A stretch of DNA of 64,000 nucleotides from Sphaerisporangium rufum (GCF_016863395.1 NZ_BOOU01000004.1:1-64000); one strand, 5' to 3'; shown: positions 25,762 to 34,856, counted from the stretch's first letter. The notes: generated from the letters alone by a model not told the origin. Made by a program: numbers and translations.

Positions 25762-27501
25762 TCAGCGGCCGGTCAGCGTGACCGGGAGGTCGCCCCCCGG
25801 CTTGAGGCTGCCGGTGAGAACCTTGGCGGCGGCCCGCAGCGACGCCTCGCCGCCGGCGTAGACGGCCAGCGCGACGTCGGCGCCGCGCAGCCGGGTCAGC
25901 TCGTAGGGCGCCGCCGTCGACACCAGGGCCAGCGTCTTACCGGTGCCCGCCATCGCGGCCACCAGCCGCGCCTGGGCCGGGCCGGCGTCGGCGGTGGTGA
26001 CCACCACCGCGTCCGCCCTGGCGGCCGCCGCCCGGGCCGCGGCGATCTGCCCGGCGGTCGGGGTGTCCCCGGTGACCACCGCCTGCGCGCCGTCGATCAT
26101 GCCGGCCAGCCGCCGGGCCACCGGCCCGGTGACCAGCACGTCGCCCTTCAGCGGAAGGCGCCCGCCGCCCCGCACCGCGGTCACCGCCCGGTCGGCGATC
26201 GCCTGGGCGACCGCCCGGTGCTCGGCCGACCGCAGCCCGGCCGGATCACCCGCCGGGGCGGCCGAAAGGATGCCGCGGGCGGCCTTCATCGTGAGCAGCC
26301 GGGTGACCGAGAGGTCCAGCCGCTCGCGGGTGATGCGCCCCGACCGGACCGCGCCGAGCACCGCCTGGTACGCCTTCGGCAGGTCCGGCGGCATCAGCAG
26401 CAGGTCGACGCCCGCCAGCACCGCCCGCACCGCGACCTCGGCGTCGCCGTACTTCTCCCGCACGCCCGCCATATCGAGGGCGTCGGTGGACACCACCCCT
26501 TCGTACCCGAGCTCGTCGCGCAGCAGCCCGGTCAGGATGCGCTTGGAGAGGGTCGCCGGCGCCCCCGACCGGTCGAGCTCGGGCATGACGACGTGCGCGG
26601 ACATCACCACGTCGACGCCCCGCTCGATGGCGGCCCGGAACGGCGGCGCGTCGAGCTTCGCCCACTTGGCGGGGGAATGCCGGATCACCGGCAGGCCGCT
26701 GTGGCTGTCGACCTTGGTGTCCCCGTGGCCGGGAAAGTGCTTGGCGGCGGCCGCCACGCCGGCCTGGTGGAACCCGTCGACGGCGGCTCCGACCATCTCG
26801 GCCACCCGGGCCGGGTCCGACCCGTAGGAGCGCGAGCCGATGACCGGGTTGGCCGGGTCGACGTTCACGTCGGCCACCGGAGCGAAGTCCAGGTTGACCC
26901 CGAGGGCGAGCAGCTCCTCGCCGGTGACCCGGGCGGCGTCGTAGGCGTCCTCGGCCCGGCCGGTGGCGCCGACGGCCATGCTGCCGGGCATGTCGGTGAT
27001 GAGCGGGCTCAGCCGGGACACCAGGCCGTTCTCCTGGTCGGCCCCGATCGCCAGCGGCAGCTCCGCCGCCTTCTGCAGCCCGCGGGTCAGCGCGGCCACC
27101 TGGCCGGCGTCCTCGACGTTGCCCGCCCAGGGGAACAGAATGGCGCCGCCGAGATGGTACCTGCGCACCACCTCCGCGGGGGTGCCGACGCCGAACCGGG
27201 CACGGTTCTCGGCGTGCGCGGCGTCGGCCCGGGAGCCGTACAGCACCGGCATGAACAGCTGGCCGACCTTGCGCTCCAGGCTCATGCCGGCGACGGTCTC
27301 GGCCACCGCGGCGGCGGACGGCGAGGCGGCCCCGGACGGGCTCGGCGAGGGCGAGGAGGCGGGGGGCGCGGCCGGCGACGCCGCCGGGGACGCCGCTCCC
27401 GGCGGCGGCTCGCGCCGGGGGGAGGACGCGCCGGCGCACCCCGCGGTCAGCGCCGCGATCAACAGGGCCGCCGTCGCGCGAAGAGGAGCAGGCATGCCCA
27501 T
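25762..27501 (-). CDS. Lipoprotein beta-N-acetylhexosaminidase, GH3 (NagZ type)
   Basis: 579 residues (ATG at 27501 or 27495). A signal peptide ends in a lipobox (LTAGC), then a Pro/Ser/Ala linker to residue 70 and a GH3 barrel. The NagZ hallmark KHFPGHGDTKVDSHSGLP supplies the His-Asp acid/base pair on a loop, with the nucleophile Asp in VSTDALDMAGV. A C-terminal domain (about 380-579) resembles the second GH3 domain, longer than minimal NagZ. It releases N-acetylglucosamine from muropeptides or chitin oligomers at the cell surface. It is the last gene of the minus-strand amino-sugar PTS group, giving that group its substrate. Confidence 0.88.
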   Translation of the reverse strand: MGMPAPLRATAALLIAALTAGCAGASSPRREPPPGAASPAASPAAPPASSPSPSPSGAASPSAAAVAETVAGMSLERKVGQLFMPVLYGSRADAAHAENRARFGVGTPAEVVRRYHLGGAILFPWAGNVEDAGQVAALTRGLQKAAELPLAIGADQENGLVSRLSPLITDMPGSMAVGATGRAEDAYDAARVTGEELLALGVNLDFAPVADVNVDPANPVIGSRSYGSDPARVAEMVGAAVDGFHQAGVAAAAKHFPGHGDTKVDSHSGLPVIRHSPAKWAKLDAPPFRAAIERGVDVVMSAHVVMPELDRSGAPATLSKRILTGLLRDELGYEGVVSTDALDMAGVREKYGDAEVAVRAVLAGVDLLLMPPDLPKAYQAVLGAVRSGRITRERLDLSVTRLLTMKAARGILSAAPAGDPAGLRSAEHRAVAQAIADRAVTAVRGGGRLPLKGDVLVTGPVARRLAGMIDGAQAVVTGDTPTAGQIAAARAAAARADAVVVTTADAGPAQARLVAAMAGTGKTLALVSTAAPYELTRLRGADVALAVYAGGEASLRAAAKVLTGSLKPGGDLPVTLTGR

Positions 27502-27576
27502 TACCGTATCCGCGCCCGGGACCGGCGGGCCCGCCGTTCCCGCCCTGCCGCGGTGATCCGGGCGCCGCGGCGCCGG

Positions 27577-29247
27577 TCAGCGGTCCGGCGGATCCAGGGC
27601 CGGCAGGTGGGCGAGCGCCGCCGCGCGGGCCGCCTTCGGGGTGCTCTCGGCGCGCGCGGCGTCGGCGGCCGCCCGGCACTGGGCCAGGGTGTGCCGGGCC
27701 AGGGCCGCCCGGACCCACGGCAGCGCCGGCGCCGCCATGGACAGCGAGGAGACGCCCAGCCCGGCCAGCACGCAGCCGAGCGCCGGGTCCGAGCCGGCCT
27801 CGCCGCAGACCCCGCAGCGGACGCCGGCGCCGGCCGCCGCGGCGACCAGGTCGAGCAGCGCCGGCTGCCAGGGGTCCTGGAAACCGGTCAGCGCGGCGAC
27901 CTGGCGGTCGGCGGCGAACAGGTACTGGGCGAGGTCGTTGGTGCCCACCGAGAAGTAGTCGACCACCCGGGCCAGCTCGGCCGCGCGCAGCGCCGCCGCG
28001 GGCACCTCGATCATGACGCCGGACGCCAGCCCGGCCGCCCGGCAGTTGGCGGCGAACCAGTCCGCCTCCGCCGCGCTCGCCACCATGGGCGCCATGGCGC
28101 GGACCGTCGCCGAGGTGCCCTCCGCGGCGCGGGCCAGCGCGCGCAACTGGCCCAGCATCACGTCCGGGAGGATCCGCAGCAGGCGCACCCCGCGCTCCCC
28201 CAGCGCCGGATTGGGCTCGGTCCCCGGCGCCGGCAGGAAGGCCAGCGGCTTGTCGGCGCCGGCGTCCAGCACGCGCACCACCACCTCGCCGCCGGGAAAG
28301 GCGGTGAGGACCTGCCGGTAGGCGGCCACCTGCTCGTCCTCTCCCGGCGGTTCCGCCCGGTCCAGGAACAGGAACTCGGTCCGGTACAGGCCCACTCCCT
28401 CGGCACCGTGTTCCAGCGCCGCGGCCAGGTCCTGCGGACCGCCGATGTTGGCCAGCAGGGCGACCGGATGCCCGTCGGCGGTGGCCCCCGGAGCCACCGC
28501 GGACGCCGGAGACGCCGCGGCGCGCCCGGTTCCGGCGGCGAGGGCGGCCTCGGCCTCCGCCGGTGACGGCTCGATCGTGACCTCGCCGGTGGTGCCGTCC
28601 ACCAGCACCATCGCCCCGCCGGCGATCGCCGTGGCGCCCGCGCAGGCCACCACGGCCGGCACGCCCATCGCCCGGGCCAGGATGGCGGTGTGGCTGGTGG
28701 GCCCGCCCTGCTCGGTGACGAAGGCGGCGACGACATCCCTGGTGAGCGTGGCGGTGTCGGCGGGGGCCAGATCCCGCGCCACCAGCACGTAGGGCCGGTC
28801 CGCCCCCTCGGGCAGGCCGGGGCGGGGCAGGCCGCACAGCTCGGCGATCACCCGGTCCCGGACGTCGTCCAGGTCGGCCACCCGGTCGGCGACCACGCCG
28901 CCGGCCTGCGAGCACCGCTCGCGGAACCGGAGGAAGGCCTCGTAGACCGCGCGCTCGGCGGCCGTACCGGCGTCGATCAGCCCGGCGATCTCGGCGGACA
29001 GCTCCGGGTCCCGGGCCATCATCGCCTGGGCGGCGAGCACGTCGCGCGCCGGCCCGCCCACCGCCTCGCCCAGCGCCGACAGCCCGGCCGCCACCCGGTC
29101 GGCCGCCGCCTCGGCCCGCGCGGTCTCGGCCACCGGATCCCCGCCGTGCGTGGACCCGGCGGCCGGCTCCGGCACCTCCCCCGCCATCGCGTAGGCGGGC
29201 CCGTATCCGGCTCCCGGACTGACCCCGGCTCCGGTGAGTCTTTCCAT
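27577..29247 (-). CDS. ptsI: PTS enzyme I (PEP-protein phosphotransferase)
   Basis: 556 residues. The phosphohistidine is His186 in GGPTSHTAILARAMGVPAVV. The C-terminal PEP-binding barrel shows GVGLYRTEFLFLDR, RVLDAGADKPLAFL, NPALGERGVRLL, SVGTNDLAQYLFAADR and the active-site Cys in GVCGEAGSDP. It takes phosphate from phosphoenolpyruvate and passes it to HPr. It lies 21 bases after the HPr gene on the same strand. It is slightly shorter than most enzyme I proteins but complete. Confidence 0.95.
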   Translation of the reverse strand: MERLTGAGVSPGAGYGPAYAMAGEVPEPAAGSTHGGDPVAETARAEAAADRVAAGLSALGEAVGGPARDVLAAQAMMARDPELSAEIAGLIDAGTAAERAVYEAFLRFRERCSQAGGVVADRVADLDDVRDRVIAELCGLPRPGLPEGADRPYVLVARDLAPADTATLTRDVVAAFVTEQGGPTSHTAILARAMGVPAVVACAGATAIAGGAMVLVDGTTGEVTIEPSPAEAEAALAAGTGRAAASPASAVAPGATADGHPVALLANIGGPQDLAAALEHGAEGVGLYRTEFLFLDRAEPPGEDEQVAAYRQVLTAFPGGEVVVRVLDAGADKPLAFLPAPGTEPNPALGERGVRLLRILPDVMLGQLRALARAAEGTSATVRAMAPMVASAAEADWFAANCRAAGLASGVMIEVPAAALRAAELARVVDYFSVGTNDLAQYLFAADRQVAALTGFQDPWQPALLDLVAAAAGAGVRCGVCGEAGSDPALGCVLAGLGVSSLSMAAPALPWVRAALARHTLAQCRAAADAARAESTPKAARAAALAHLPALDPPDR

Positions 29248-29268
29248 CGCGGCCTTTCCAGCTGGACC

Positions 29269-29526
29269 TCAGGGACCGGACACTATCGCGGCCAGCCGAT
29301 CCAGCACCTGCTCGGCTCCGTCACCGTCCGCGCGGATCACGATCGCCTCGCCGTGCCGGACATCCAGCGCCAGGATGGACAGGATGCTCTTGGCGTTGAC
29401 CGGCTCGCCGCCCGGCCGGGCCACCGTGATCTCGACCGGCGCCTCGGCGGCGGTCTGCACGAACGTGGCGGCGGGACGCGCGTGCAGCCCGACCTCGGCC
29501 TCGACGATGACCTTGCGCTCCGGCAC
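29269..29526 (-). CDS. ptsH: PTS phosphocarrier protein HPr
   Basis: 85 residues from GTG at 29526, chosen for AGGAGGAGAT upstream; this places the phospho-acceptor at His15 in VGLHARPAATFV. Ser47 (NAKSILSILAL) is at the site phosphorylated in firmicutes, although no HPr kinase is in the window. It carries phosphate from enzyme I to the EIIA domain. The spacing to ptsI indicates one transcript. Confidence 0.95.
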   Translation of the reverse strand: MPERKVIVEAEVGLHARPAATFVQTAAEAPVEITVARPGGEPVNAKSILSILALDVRHGEAIVIRADGDGAEQVLDRLAAIVSGP

Positions 29527-29754
29527 ATCTCCTCCTGTTGGTGCCTCAGGGGCTCGCGGCCCGGCCTCCGGGGTCTTCCGGCCGTCCCGGGACACCACCG
29601 CCACGGCCTGGGTGCCCGGCGACGGGGCGCGAGCCCGCACAGATGACGAAAGTACCGCCAATACCTGGCCGGCGCTCCCCCGGTGCCCGGCACCGGGCCC
29701 GGGTGGCACCTGCGGGTCCTCTCCGGCCGGTGCCCGCGCCGCCGCACCGCGGGA

Positions 29755-30213
29755 TCAGCACCCCGCGTCCCAGCTGAGCAGGCCGGTGCCGGCCCGGACC
29801 GGACCGGCGGCGACCAGCGGCCGGACGGCGCCGGGCGGCGCGTCCAGCGCGATCACCGCGCACAGCGGGGAGCGGCCGCCGGCCTCGACCATGGCGGGGT
29901 CCCAGGCCACCACCGGGGCCCCGGCCCGGACCGGCCGGCCCTCGGCCACCAGCAGGCGGAAGCCCTCGCCGTGGAGCTGCACGGTGTCCACGCCGAGATG
30001 GACCAGGACACCCCGGCCGCCGGCCCCGACGACGACGTAGGCGTGCGGGTGGAGCTTGCGGATGACGCCGGCGATCGGGGCGAGCACCCGCCCCGGGCGG
30101 CGGACCGGGTCGATGGCCGTGCCCGGGCCGACCAGGCCCTCGGCGAACACCGGGTCGGGCACCGCCGCCAGCCCCACCACCGAGCCCGTCACCGGGGCGA
30201 GAACGGTCGTCAT
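29755..30213 (-). CDS. crr: PTS EIIA component, glucose/N-acetylglucosamine type
   Basis: 152 residues. EIIA-Glc fold with the two active-site histidines at 57 (LHPHAYVV) and 72 (VLVHLGVDTVQL), spaced 15 residues as in the family; His72 takes phosphate from HPr. It begins LAPVTGSVVGLAAVPDPVFAEGLVGPGTAI, as usual. Here it is a free-standing protein, transcribed between the EIIB and HPr genes. It donates phosphate to the EIIB at 30247-30483. Confidence 0.92.
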   Translation of the reverse strand: MTTVLAPVTGSVVGLAAVPDPVFAEGLVGPGTAIDPVRRPGRVLAPIAGVIRKLHPHAYVVVGAGGRGVLVHLGVDTVQLHGEGFRLLVAEGRPVRAGAPVVAWDPAMVEAGGRSPLCAVIALDAPPGAVRPLVAAGPVRAGTGLLSWDAGC

Positions 30214-30246
30214 GCCGCATTCCCCTCCGGCCGCCGCGGCGGCGGG

Positions 30247-30483
30247 TCAGGAGATGATGTCGTCTATCTCCGAGGCGATCGTGTCGGCGTCCGGCCCCAC
30301 GACGACCTGCACCACGTTGCCGGCCGCCATGACCCCGTGGGCGCCGGCCGCGCGCAGCGCGGCCCGGTCGACCCGAGCGGCGTCGCGGACCTCGGTGCGC
30401 AGCCGGGTGATGCACGGCTCGATCTCGATGATGTTGGCGGCTCCACCCAGCCCCGCGATGATCGCCCGCGCGTTCGCCGTCAT
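30247..30483 (-). CDS. PTS EIIB component (glucose-EIIB type), free-standing
   Basis: 78 residues from ATG at 30483 with GGAGGACC upstream. The phospho-cysteine is Cys24 in IEIEPCITRLRTEVRD, followed by GAHGVMAAGNVVQVVVGPDADTIASEID. This is the NagF-type single-domain EIIB of streptomycetes and relatives; the EIIC is encoded on the other strand at 32765. It lies 33 bases upstream of the EIIA gene in the same direction. Confidence 0.92.
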   Translation of the reverse strand: MTANARAIIAGLGGAANIIEIEPCITRLRTEVRDAARVDRAALRAAGAHGVMAAGNVVQVVVGPDADTIASEIDDIIS

Positions 30484-30664
30484 GGTGGTCCTCCTCGTGC
30501 CGCCCGGGGCCACGCTAGCGACCTCCCCGGCCCGCGTCACCCGATCCGCCCCACCGGATCGCGTCACCGGACCGGCCGCATCCGGCTCCCGCCATCGAGC
30601 CGCGCCCCGCCCCCGCCACCTGAGCCGTGTCCGCCGCCCGCGCCGTCCCGTCACCCGGCCAGGA

Positions 30665-31699
30665 TCAGCCGGTCTGGGTGACCTTGTTCAAGCCGCGCGG
30701 CGAGTCGGGGTCCAGGCCGCGCCGGCGGGCCAGCGCCTCGGTGAGCAGTTGCCCGGGGACGATCAAACCCATCGGCGCGACCCACTCGGGCAGGTCGGGG
30801 CCGTTGAGCGCGGCGGTGGCCGCGCCGGCCAGCTCGGTGCCGCCGCCCACGCCGTACGCGCGCGCCCCGGCGCCGGTGACCCGGCGGGCCAGCGCGACGG
30901 TGCCGGCCAGCGTCGGCCCGGCGCCGGCGGCGACCAGCAGCGCGGGGGTGAGCTCGTCCACCACGGCGATCGGCCCGTGCAGCAGGTCGGCGTACGACAG
31001 GCCCATGGCGTGCAGGTAGCACGCCTCCTTGAGCTTGAGCGCGGTCTCCAGGGCGGTGGAGAAGGCCATGCCGCGGCCGGACACCACCACGCCGGTCACC
31101 TCGGCCAGTCCCTCGACCACGGCGTCCAGATCGCCCGGCCGGTCGATCAACCGGGCGAGGGCGTCGGGGACCCGGTCCAGGTCGCCGGCGTCCACCTCGG
31201 CGCCCAGGCCGAGGGCCAGCACGGCGAGCGCGGCGAGCTGGGTGGTGTAGGTCTTGGTGGCCGGCACCGCCTTCTCCTCGCCGGCCTCGGTGCACAGCGC
31301 GAGGTCGGCGGCCGCGGCGAGCGGCGACTCCGGCCCGCCGTTGGTGATCGCCACCGTGCGGGCACCGCAGTCCCGGGCCCAGGCGAGGGTCTCCACGATC
31401 TCCTCGGTGCGGCCGGACTGGGACAGCGCCACCGCGAGCACGCCGTCCAGGTCGACGCGGCGCCGGTAGGTCGTGGCGATCGACGGGGCGGCCAGCGAGC
31501 AGAGCCGGCCGGCGCGCGCCTCGATCAGGTAGCGACCGTACACCGCGGCGTTGTCGGAGGTGCCGCGCGCCACGAACAGCAGCTGGCGGGTCCGCCCGGC
31601 GAGGGCGCGGATCTCCTCGACCCTGGGCAGCAGGGCGTCGAGGGTGGCCCGCAGCGCGGCGGGCTGCTCGGCTATCTCCGCGCGCATCATGGTGGTCAT
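30665..31699 (-). CDS. SIS-domain protein, glucosamine-6-phosphate deaminase/isomerase (GlmS C-terminal-like)
   Basis: 344 residues with two SIS domains: FVARGTSDNAAVYGRYLIEARAG...ALSQSGRTEEIVETLAWARDCGARTVAITN, and VVSGRGMAFSTALETALKLKEACYLHAMGLSYADLLHGPIAVVD. It lacks the glutaminase half of GlmS, so it probably runs as a deaminating isomerase that turns glucosamine-6-phosphate into fructose-6-phosphate (NagB-II type). The 24-bp palindrome in the gap upstream and the PTS genes around it support amino-sugar catabolism. The isomerase call is inference from family and context. Confidence 0.82.
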   Translation of the reverse strand: MTTMMRAEIAEQPAALRATLDALLPRVEEIRALAGRTRQLLFVARGTSDNAAVYGRYLIEARAGRLCSLAAPSIATTYRRRVDLDGVLAVALSQSGRTEEIVETLAWARDCGARTVAITNGGPESPLAAAADLALCTEAGEEKAVPATKTYTTQLAALAVLALGLGAEVDAGDLDRVPDALARLIDRPGDLDAVVEGLAEVTGVVVSGRGMAFSTALETALKLKEACYLHAMGLSYADLLHGPIAVVDELTPALLVAAGAGPTLAGTVALARRVTGAGARAYGVGGGTELAGAATAALNGPDLPEWVAPMGLIVPGQLLTEALARRRGLDPDSPRGLNKVTQTG

Positions 31700-31764
31700 C
31701 GTGCCCGTCCTCCGCCCGCCGCCGGCGAGATCGGGCCGTTATCGATCCGTCGCCGGTCCATATG

Positions 31765-31794
31765 TTGACCCATAAATCTGGCATGTGGTCTAGT
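31765..31794 (+). promoter_or_regulatory. Promoter of the GntR-EIIC transcript, overlapping the operator
   Basis: TTGACC (31765-31770), an 18-base spacer and TCTAGT (31789-31794). The -10 box lies inside the left half of the palindrome at 31785-31808, so a bound repressor would block it. Confidence 0.5.
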
Positions 31795-31808
31795 CCGGAC
31801 TAGACCAC
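31785..31808. promoter_or_regulatory. DasR-like operator, perfect 24-bp palindrome
   Basis: GTGGTCTAGTCC is followed directly by its exact reverse complement. The outer part matches the TGGTCTAGACCA-type DasR responsive element, with the two halves opened by a few central bases. It sits in the divergent gap between the SIS-domain deaminase gene (minus strand) and the GntR gene (plus strand), and so can control both. It is the only such site seen near the PTS genes; the rest of the 31700-31997 gap shows no gene. Confidence 0.75.
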
Positions 31809-31997
31809 GACAAACCTAATCTATCCCAGTGGACCTTCGCGGCCCGGCCGCCGCACCCCGGCGCGCGCGAGCGCACCGCGCCCGGCCGTCCCCGCGGGTG
31901 AGCGATCACCCTGCCCAGGCCCGGAGCCGGACGACCCGGCCGCCGGCCCGCCACGGCCGGGACGAGGTCCAGTGCCGAGTCCGAGAGCCGAGGATCA

Positions 31998-32738
31998 GTG
32001 GCCCAGATCGATCCGGACAGCCCGGTGCCCAAGTACTTCCAGCTCCGGGAGATCCTCCTCGACCTCATCGAGGGCAACGAACTGTCCATCGGCGCGGCGA
32101 TCCCGTCCGAGCGCGACCTGTGCCAGCGCTTCGGGCTGTCCCGGATGACCGTGCGCCAGGCGGTCGACCACCTGGTGACCGAGGGCCGGCTGCACCGGGT
32201 CGCCGGCAAGGGCACCTTCGTGGCCCGGCCGAAGATCGAGATGGCCCTGCGGCTCACCTCCTTCAGCGACGACATGCGGGCCCGCGGCATGGAGCCCGGC
32301 TCGCGCGACCTGGACCGGCGGGTGGTCCGGGCCAGCGCCCACCTGGCCCGCGAGCTGGGCATCCAGCCCGGCGACGCGGTGCACTTCATCGAACGGCTGC
32401 GCACCGCGGACGGCGAACCGCTGTGCGTCGAGCGCGCGCACATCCCGGTGTCGTTCGCGCCCGACCTCGCGTCGTTCGACCTGACCGGCCGGTCGCTGTA
32501 CGCGCTGCTGGAGTCGCGGCACGGCGTGGTGCTGGACGCCGGCGAGCTGACCATCGACGGCGCGATCGCCGACCCCGGGGACGCCGACCTGCTCAAGCTG
32601 CCCCGCGGTGGCGCGGTGCTGTCGCTGCAGCGGCGCTCGTTCGCCGGCGGCGTCTGCGTGGAGTTCGCGGTCTCGACCTACCGCGCCGACCGCTACCAGC
32701 TGCGAACGGTCCTGGAGATCGCCCCGCGGCGCGGCTGA
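31998..32738 (+). CDS. GntR/HutC-family repressor, DasR-like
   Basis: 246 residues from GTG at 31998. The N-terminal winged helix reads PKYFQLREILLDLIEGNELSIGAAIPSERDLCQRFGLSRMTVRQAVDHLVTEGRLHRVAGKGTFVA. The UTRA effector domain (about 80-240) reads LTSFSDDMRARGMEPGS...DAVHFIERLRTADGEPLCVERAHIP. DasR proteins are released from DNA by glucosamine-6-phosphate and govern chitin/N-acetylglucosamine uptake and, in streptomycetes, antibiotic genes. The palindrome 190 bases upstream and the PTS genes on both sides support this identity. It is transcribed with the EIIC gene. Confidence 0.88.
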   Translation: MAQIDPDSPVPKYFQLREILLDLIEGNELSIGAAIPSERDLCQRFGLSRMTVRQAVDHLVTEGRLHRVAGKGTFVARPKIEMALRLTSFSDDMRARGMEPGSRDLDRRVVRASAHLARELGIQPGDAVHFIERLRTADGEPLCVERAHIPVSFAPDLASFDLTGRSLYALLESRHGVVLDAGELTIDGAIADPGDADLLKLPRGGAVLSLQRRSFAGGVCVEFAVSTYRADRYQLRTVLEIAPRRG

Positions 32739-32764
32739 CCCGCCCCGACCCCAGGAGTCATGCG

Positions 32765-34192
32765 TTGAGCTCCGTCCCGGCCGCCGCCGGCCCGCCCCCG
32801 GGCCGCTCCGCCGCCTCCGCCGCCATGGCCGTGCTGTCCCGGGTCGGCCGGTCGCTCATGCTGCCCATCGCGACGCTGCCGGCCGCCGGGCTGCTGCTGC
32901 GCCTGGGGCAGGACGACCTGCTCGGCCGGATCGGCGACGGCCCGGCGCACCGCGCGGCCGAGGTGGTCGGCGCGGCCGGCGGCGCGCTGTTCGAGAACCT
33001 GCCGATCCTGTTCGCCGTCGGGGTGGCCGTCGGGTTCGCCCGCCGGGCGGACGGCTCCACCGCGGTGGCCGCGCTCGTCGGGTACCTGGTCTTCGACCGC
33101 GTCTCCCGGCTGCTGTTCTTCGACGCCGCCGGGTCGGCCGTGCACGACCGCGTCACCCGGCAGGTGATCGGCGCCGGCGGCCGGCCGGTCGAGGTGATCG
33201 ACCTGGCCGCCGGCAACCCCACCGGGGTGCTCGGCGGCATCGTCGTCGGCCTGGCCGCCGCGCTGCTCTACCAGCGCTACCACCGGATCCGGCCGCCCAC
33301 CTGGCTGGCCTTCTTCGGCGGGCGGCGGTTCGTTCCGATCGCCACCGCCCTGGCCGGGTTGCTGCTCGGCATCGTCTTCGGGCTGCTGTGGCAGCCGGTC
33401 GGCGAGTGGATGACCTGGTTCGGGCACCGGCTCGGCGACCACGCGGTCGCCGGCGCGGGGATCTACGGGGTGGCCAACCGGTTGCTCATCCCGCTCGGAC
33501 TGCACCACTTCCTGAACTCGATCGTGTGGTTCCAGGTGCCCGACTGCACCGTCGGCGGGCGCCACCTGGCCGGCGACCTCACCTGCTACCTGCAGGGCGC
33601 GCCCGGCGCGGGCGCGTTCATGGCCGGGTTCTTCCCAGTGATCATGTTCGGCCTGCCCGCGGCGGCGGTCGCCATCTGGCGCGCCGCGCCGCCGCACCGC
33701 CGGGCGGCCACCGGCGGCATCATGCTGTCCGCGGCGCTGGTGGCGTTCGTCACCGGGATCACCGAACCGATCGAGTTCGCGTTCATCTTCGTGGCGCCGG
33801 TGCTGTTCGCCGTGCACGCGCTGCTCACCGGCCTGTCGATGGCGCTGGTGGCCGCGATGGACGGCCGGCTGGGCTTCAGCTTCTCCGCCGGGGCGATCGA
33901 CGCGGCGCTCAACGCCACCAAGTCCAACACTCACGGCTTCTGGCAGATCATGGCGCTCGGCGTGGGGTACGCGGCGGTCTACTACCTGGTGTTCACCTTC
34001 CTGATCCGGCGGCTGAACATCATGACCCCGGGCCGGGAGCCGGACGCCGCCCCCACGGCGGACGCCACCGAGGACACCACCGAGGACACCACCGGGGACG
34101 CCGCCGGGGACGCCGCCACCGCGGAGGAGACCGCCGGGGAGGCCGGCGGGCGGGTTTCGGACGGGCGTTCCGGCGGCGCGCCGGAGCCGTAA
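32765..34192 (+). CDS. PTS EIIC permease, N-acetylglucosamine/glucose type
   Basis: 475 residues from TTG at 32765, with AGGAG seven bases before it. It begins VLSRVGRSLMLPIATLPAAGLLLRLGQDDLL and has about ten membrane helices. GLHHFLNSIVWFQVPDC, GAFMAGFFPVIMFGLPAAAVAIWRAA and FVTGITEPIEFAFIFVAPVLFAVHALLTGLSMAL are typical of the glucose-family EIIC, the last containing the substrate-binding TEPIEF. It moves the sugar with phosphorylation from EIIB. The last 45 residues (from about 430) are an acidic tail of near-repeats (ATEDTTEDTTGDAAGDAAT), encoded by 12-15-bp units at 34063-34120. It follows the GntR gene by 26 bases. Confidence 0.9.
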   Translation: MSSVPAAAGPPPGRSAASAAMAVLSRVGRSLMLPIATLPAAGLLLRLGQDDLLGRIGDGPAHRAAEVVGAAGGALFENLPILFAVGVAVGFARRADGSTAVAALVGYLVFDRVSRLLFFDAAGSAVHDRVTRQVIGAGGRPVEVIDLAAGNPTGVLGGIVVGLAAALLYQRYHRIRPPTWLAFFGGRRFVPIATALAGLLLGIVFGLLWQPVGEWMTWFGHRLGDHAVAGAGIYGVANRLLIPLGLHHFLNSIVWFQVPDCTVGGRHLAGDLTCYLQGAPGAGAFMAGFFPVIMFGLPAAAVAIWRAAPPHRRAATGGIMLSAALVAFVTGITEPIEFAFIFVAPVLFAVHALLTGLSMALVAAMDGRLGFSFSAGAIDAALNATKSNTHGFWQIMALGVGYAAVYYLVFTFLIRRLNIMTPGREPDAAPTADATEDTTEDTTGDAAGDAATAEETAGEAGGRVSDGRSGGAPEP

Positions 34193-34343
34193 GGTCCGGG
34201 CGGCCCGGAGCGGCCGGGCCCGCGTACCGCCGGTAAGCGGAGGAATCACCCGGCCTAGCGGAAAGTTGGCGCCCGCGGTATCAGCGGCCCGGACCGGAAC
34301 CTCCCTAATGTGTCCCGTCCAGCGACGACACCGGGAGTCTCCG

Positions 34344-34856
34344 ATGCCCAGCGCTCCTCGCCCCGCCCGGCCCGCGCGCACCACCGCCCCGCCTCGGCTG
34401 CGGGCGGTCCCGCCGGCCGACCCGCCCTACGACGACGACCGGCACGCCCCGGCGCGCCCGGCGGCTCCGGCGGCGCCCGCCGCGGCGGCGGTCCCGGTCC
34501 GGCGGGCGGCGCCGATCCGGCCGGTGCCCGCCTTCCACGGCGGGCGGGCGGCGCCCGACGAGCGCGGCCTGCAGAGCCTCGGCCAGGCGATGGCCGAGGT
34601 GCTGGCCGGCCGGCGCCCTCCCGGCACGCTGGCCGGCCGGCTCACCGACCGGGCCTACCAGGAACTGGTGCGGGCCGGACGCATGATCAACGCGACCCGC
34701 CCGCCGGTCGCCGGGCTGCCGCACGTCGACCGGCCGCGGGACGGCGCCGTCGAGGCGTGCGTGCTGGTGCGCTGCGGCGAGCGCGGGCACGTCCTCGCCA
34801 TCCGGTTGGAGCGCCGGGGCACCCAGTGGCTGTGCACCGACTTCGAGACCGCCTGA
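34344..34856 (+). CDS. Rv3235-family conserved protein
   Basis: 170 residues from the ATG at 34344. The first 80 are Pro/Ala/Arg-rich and disordered. The rest has LQSLGQAMAEVLAGRRPPGTLAGRLTDRAYQELVRAG and a final beta segment VLVRCGERGHVLAIRLERRGTQWLCTDFETA, the Rv3235 signature. These proteins lie next to secA in actinobacteria, as here. Biochemical role unknown. It is convergent with secA. Confidence 0.75.
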   Translation: MPSAPRPARPARTTAPPRLRAVPPADPPYDDDRHAPARPAAPAAPAAAAVPVRRAAPIRPVPAFHGGRAAPDERGLQSLGQAMAEVLAGRRPPGTLAGRLTDRAYQELVRAGRMINATRPPVAGLPHVDRPRDGAVEACVLVRCGERGHVLAIRLERRGTQWLCTDFETA

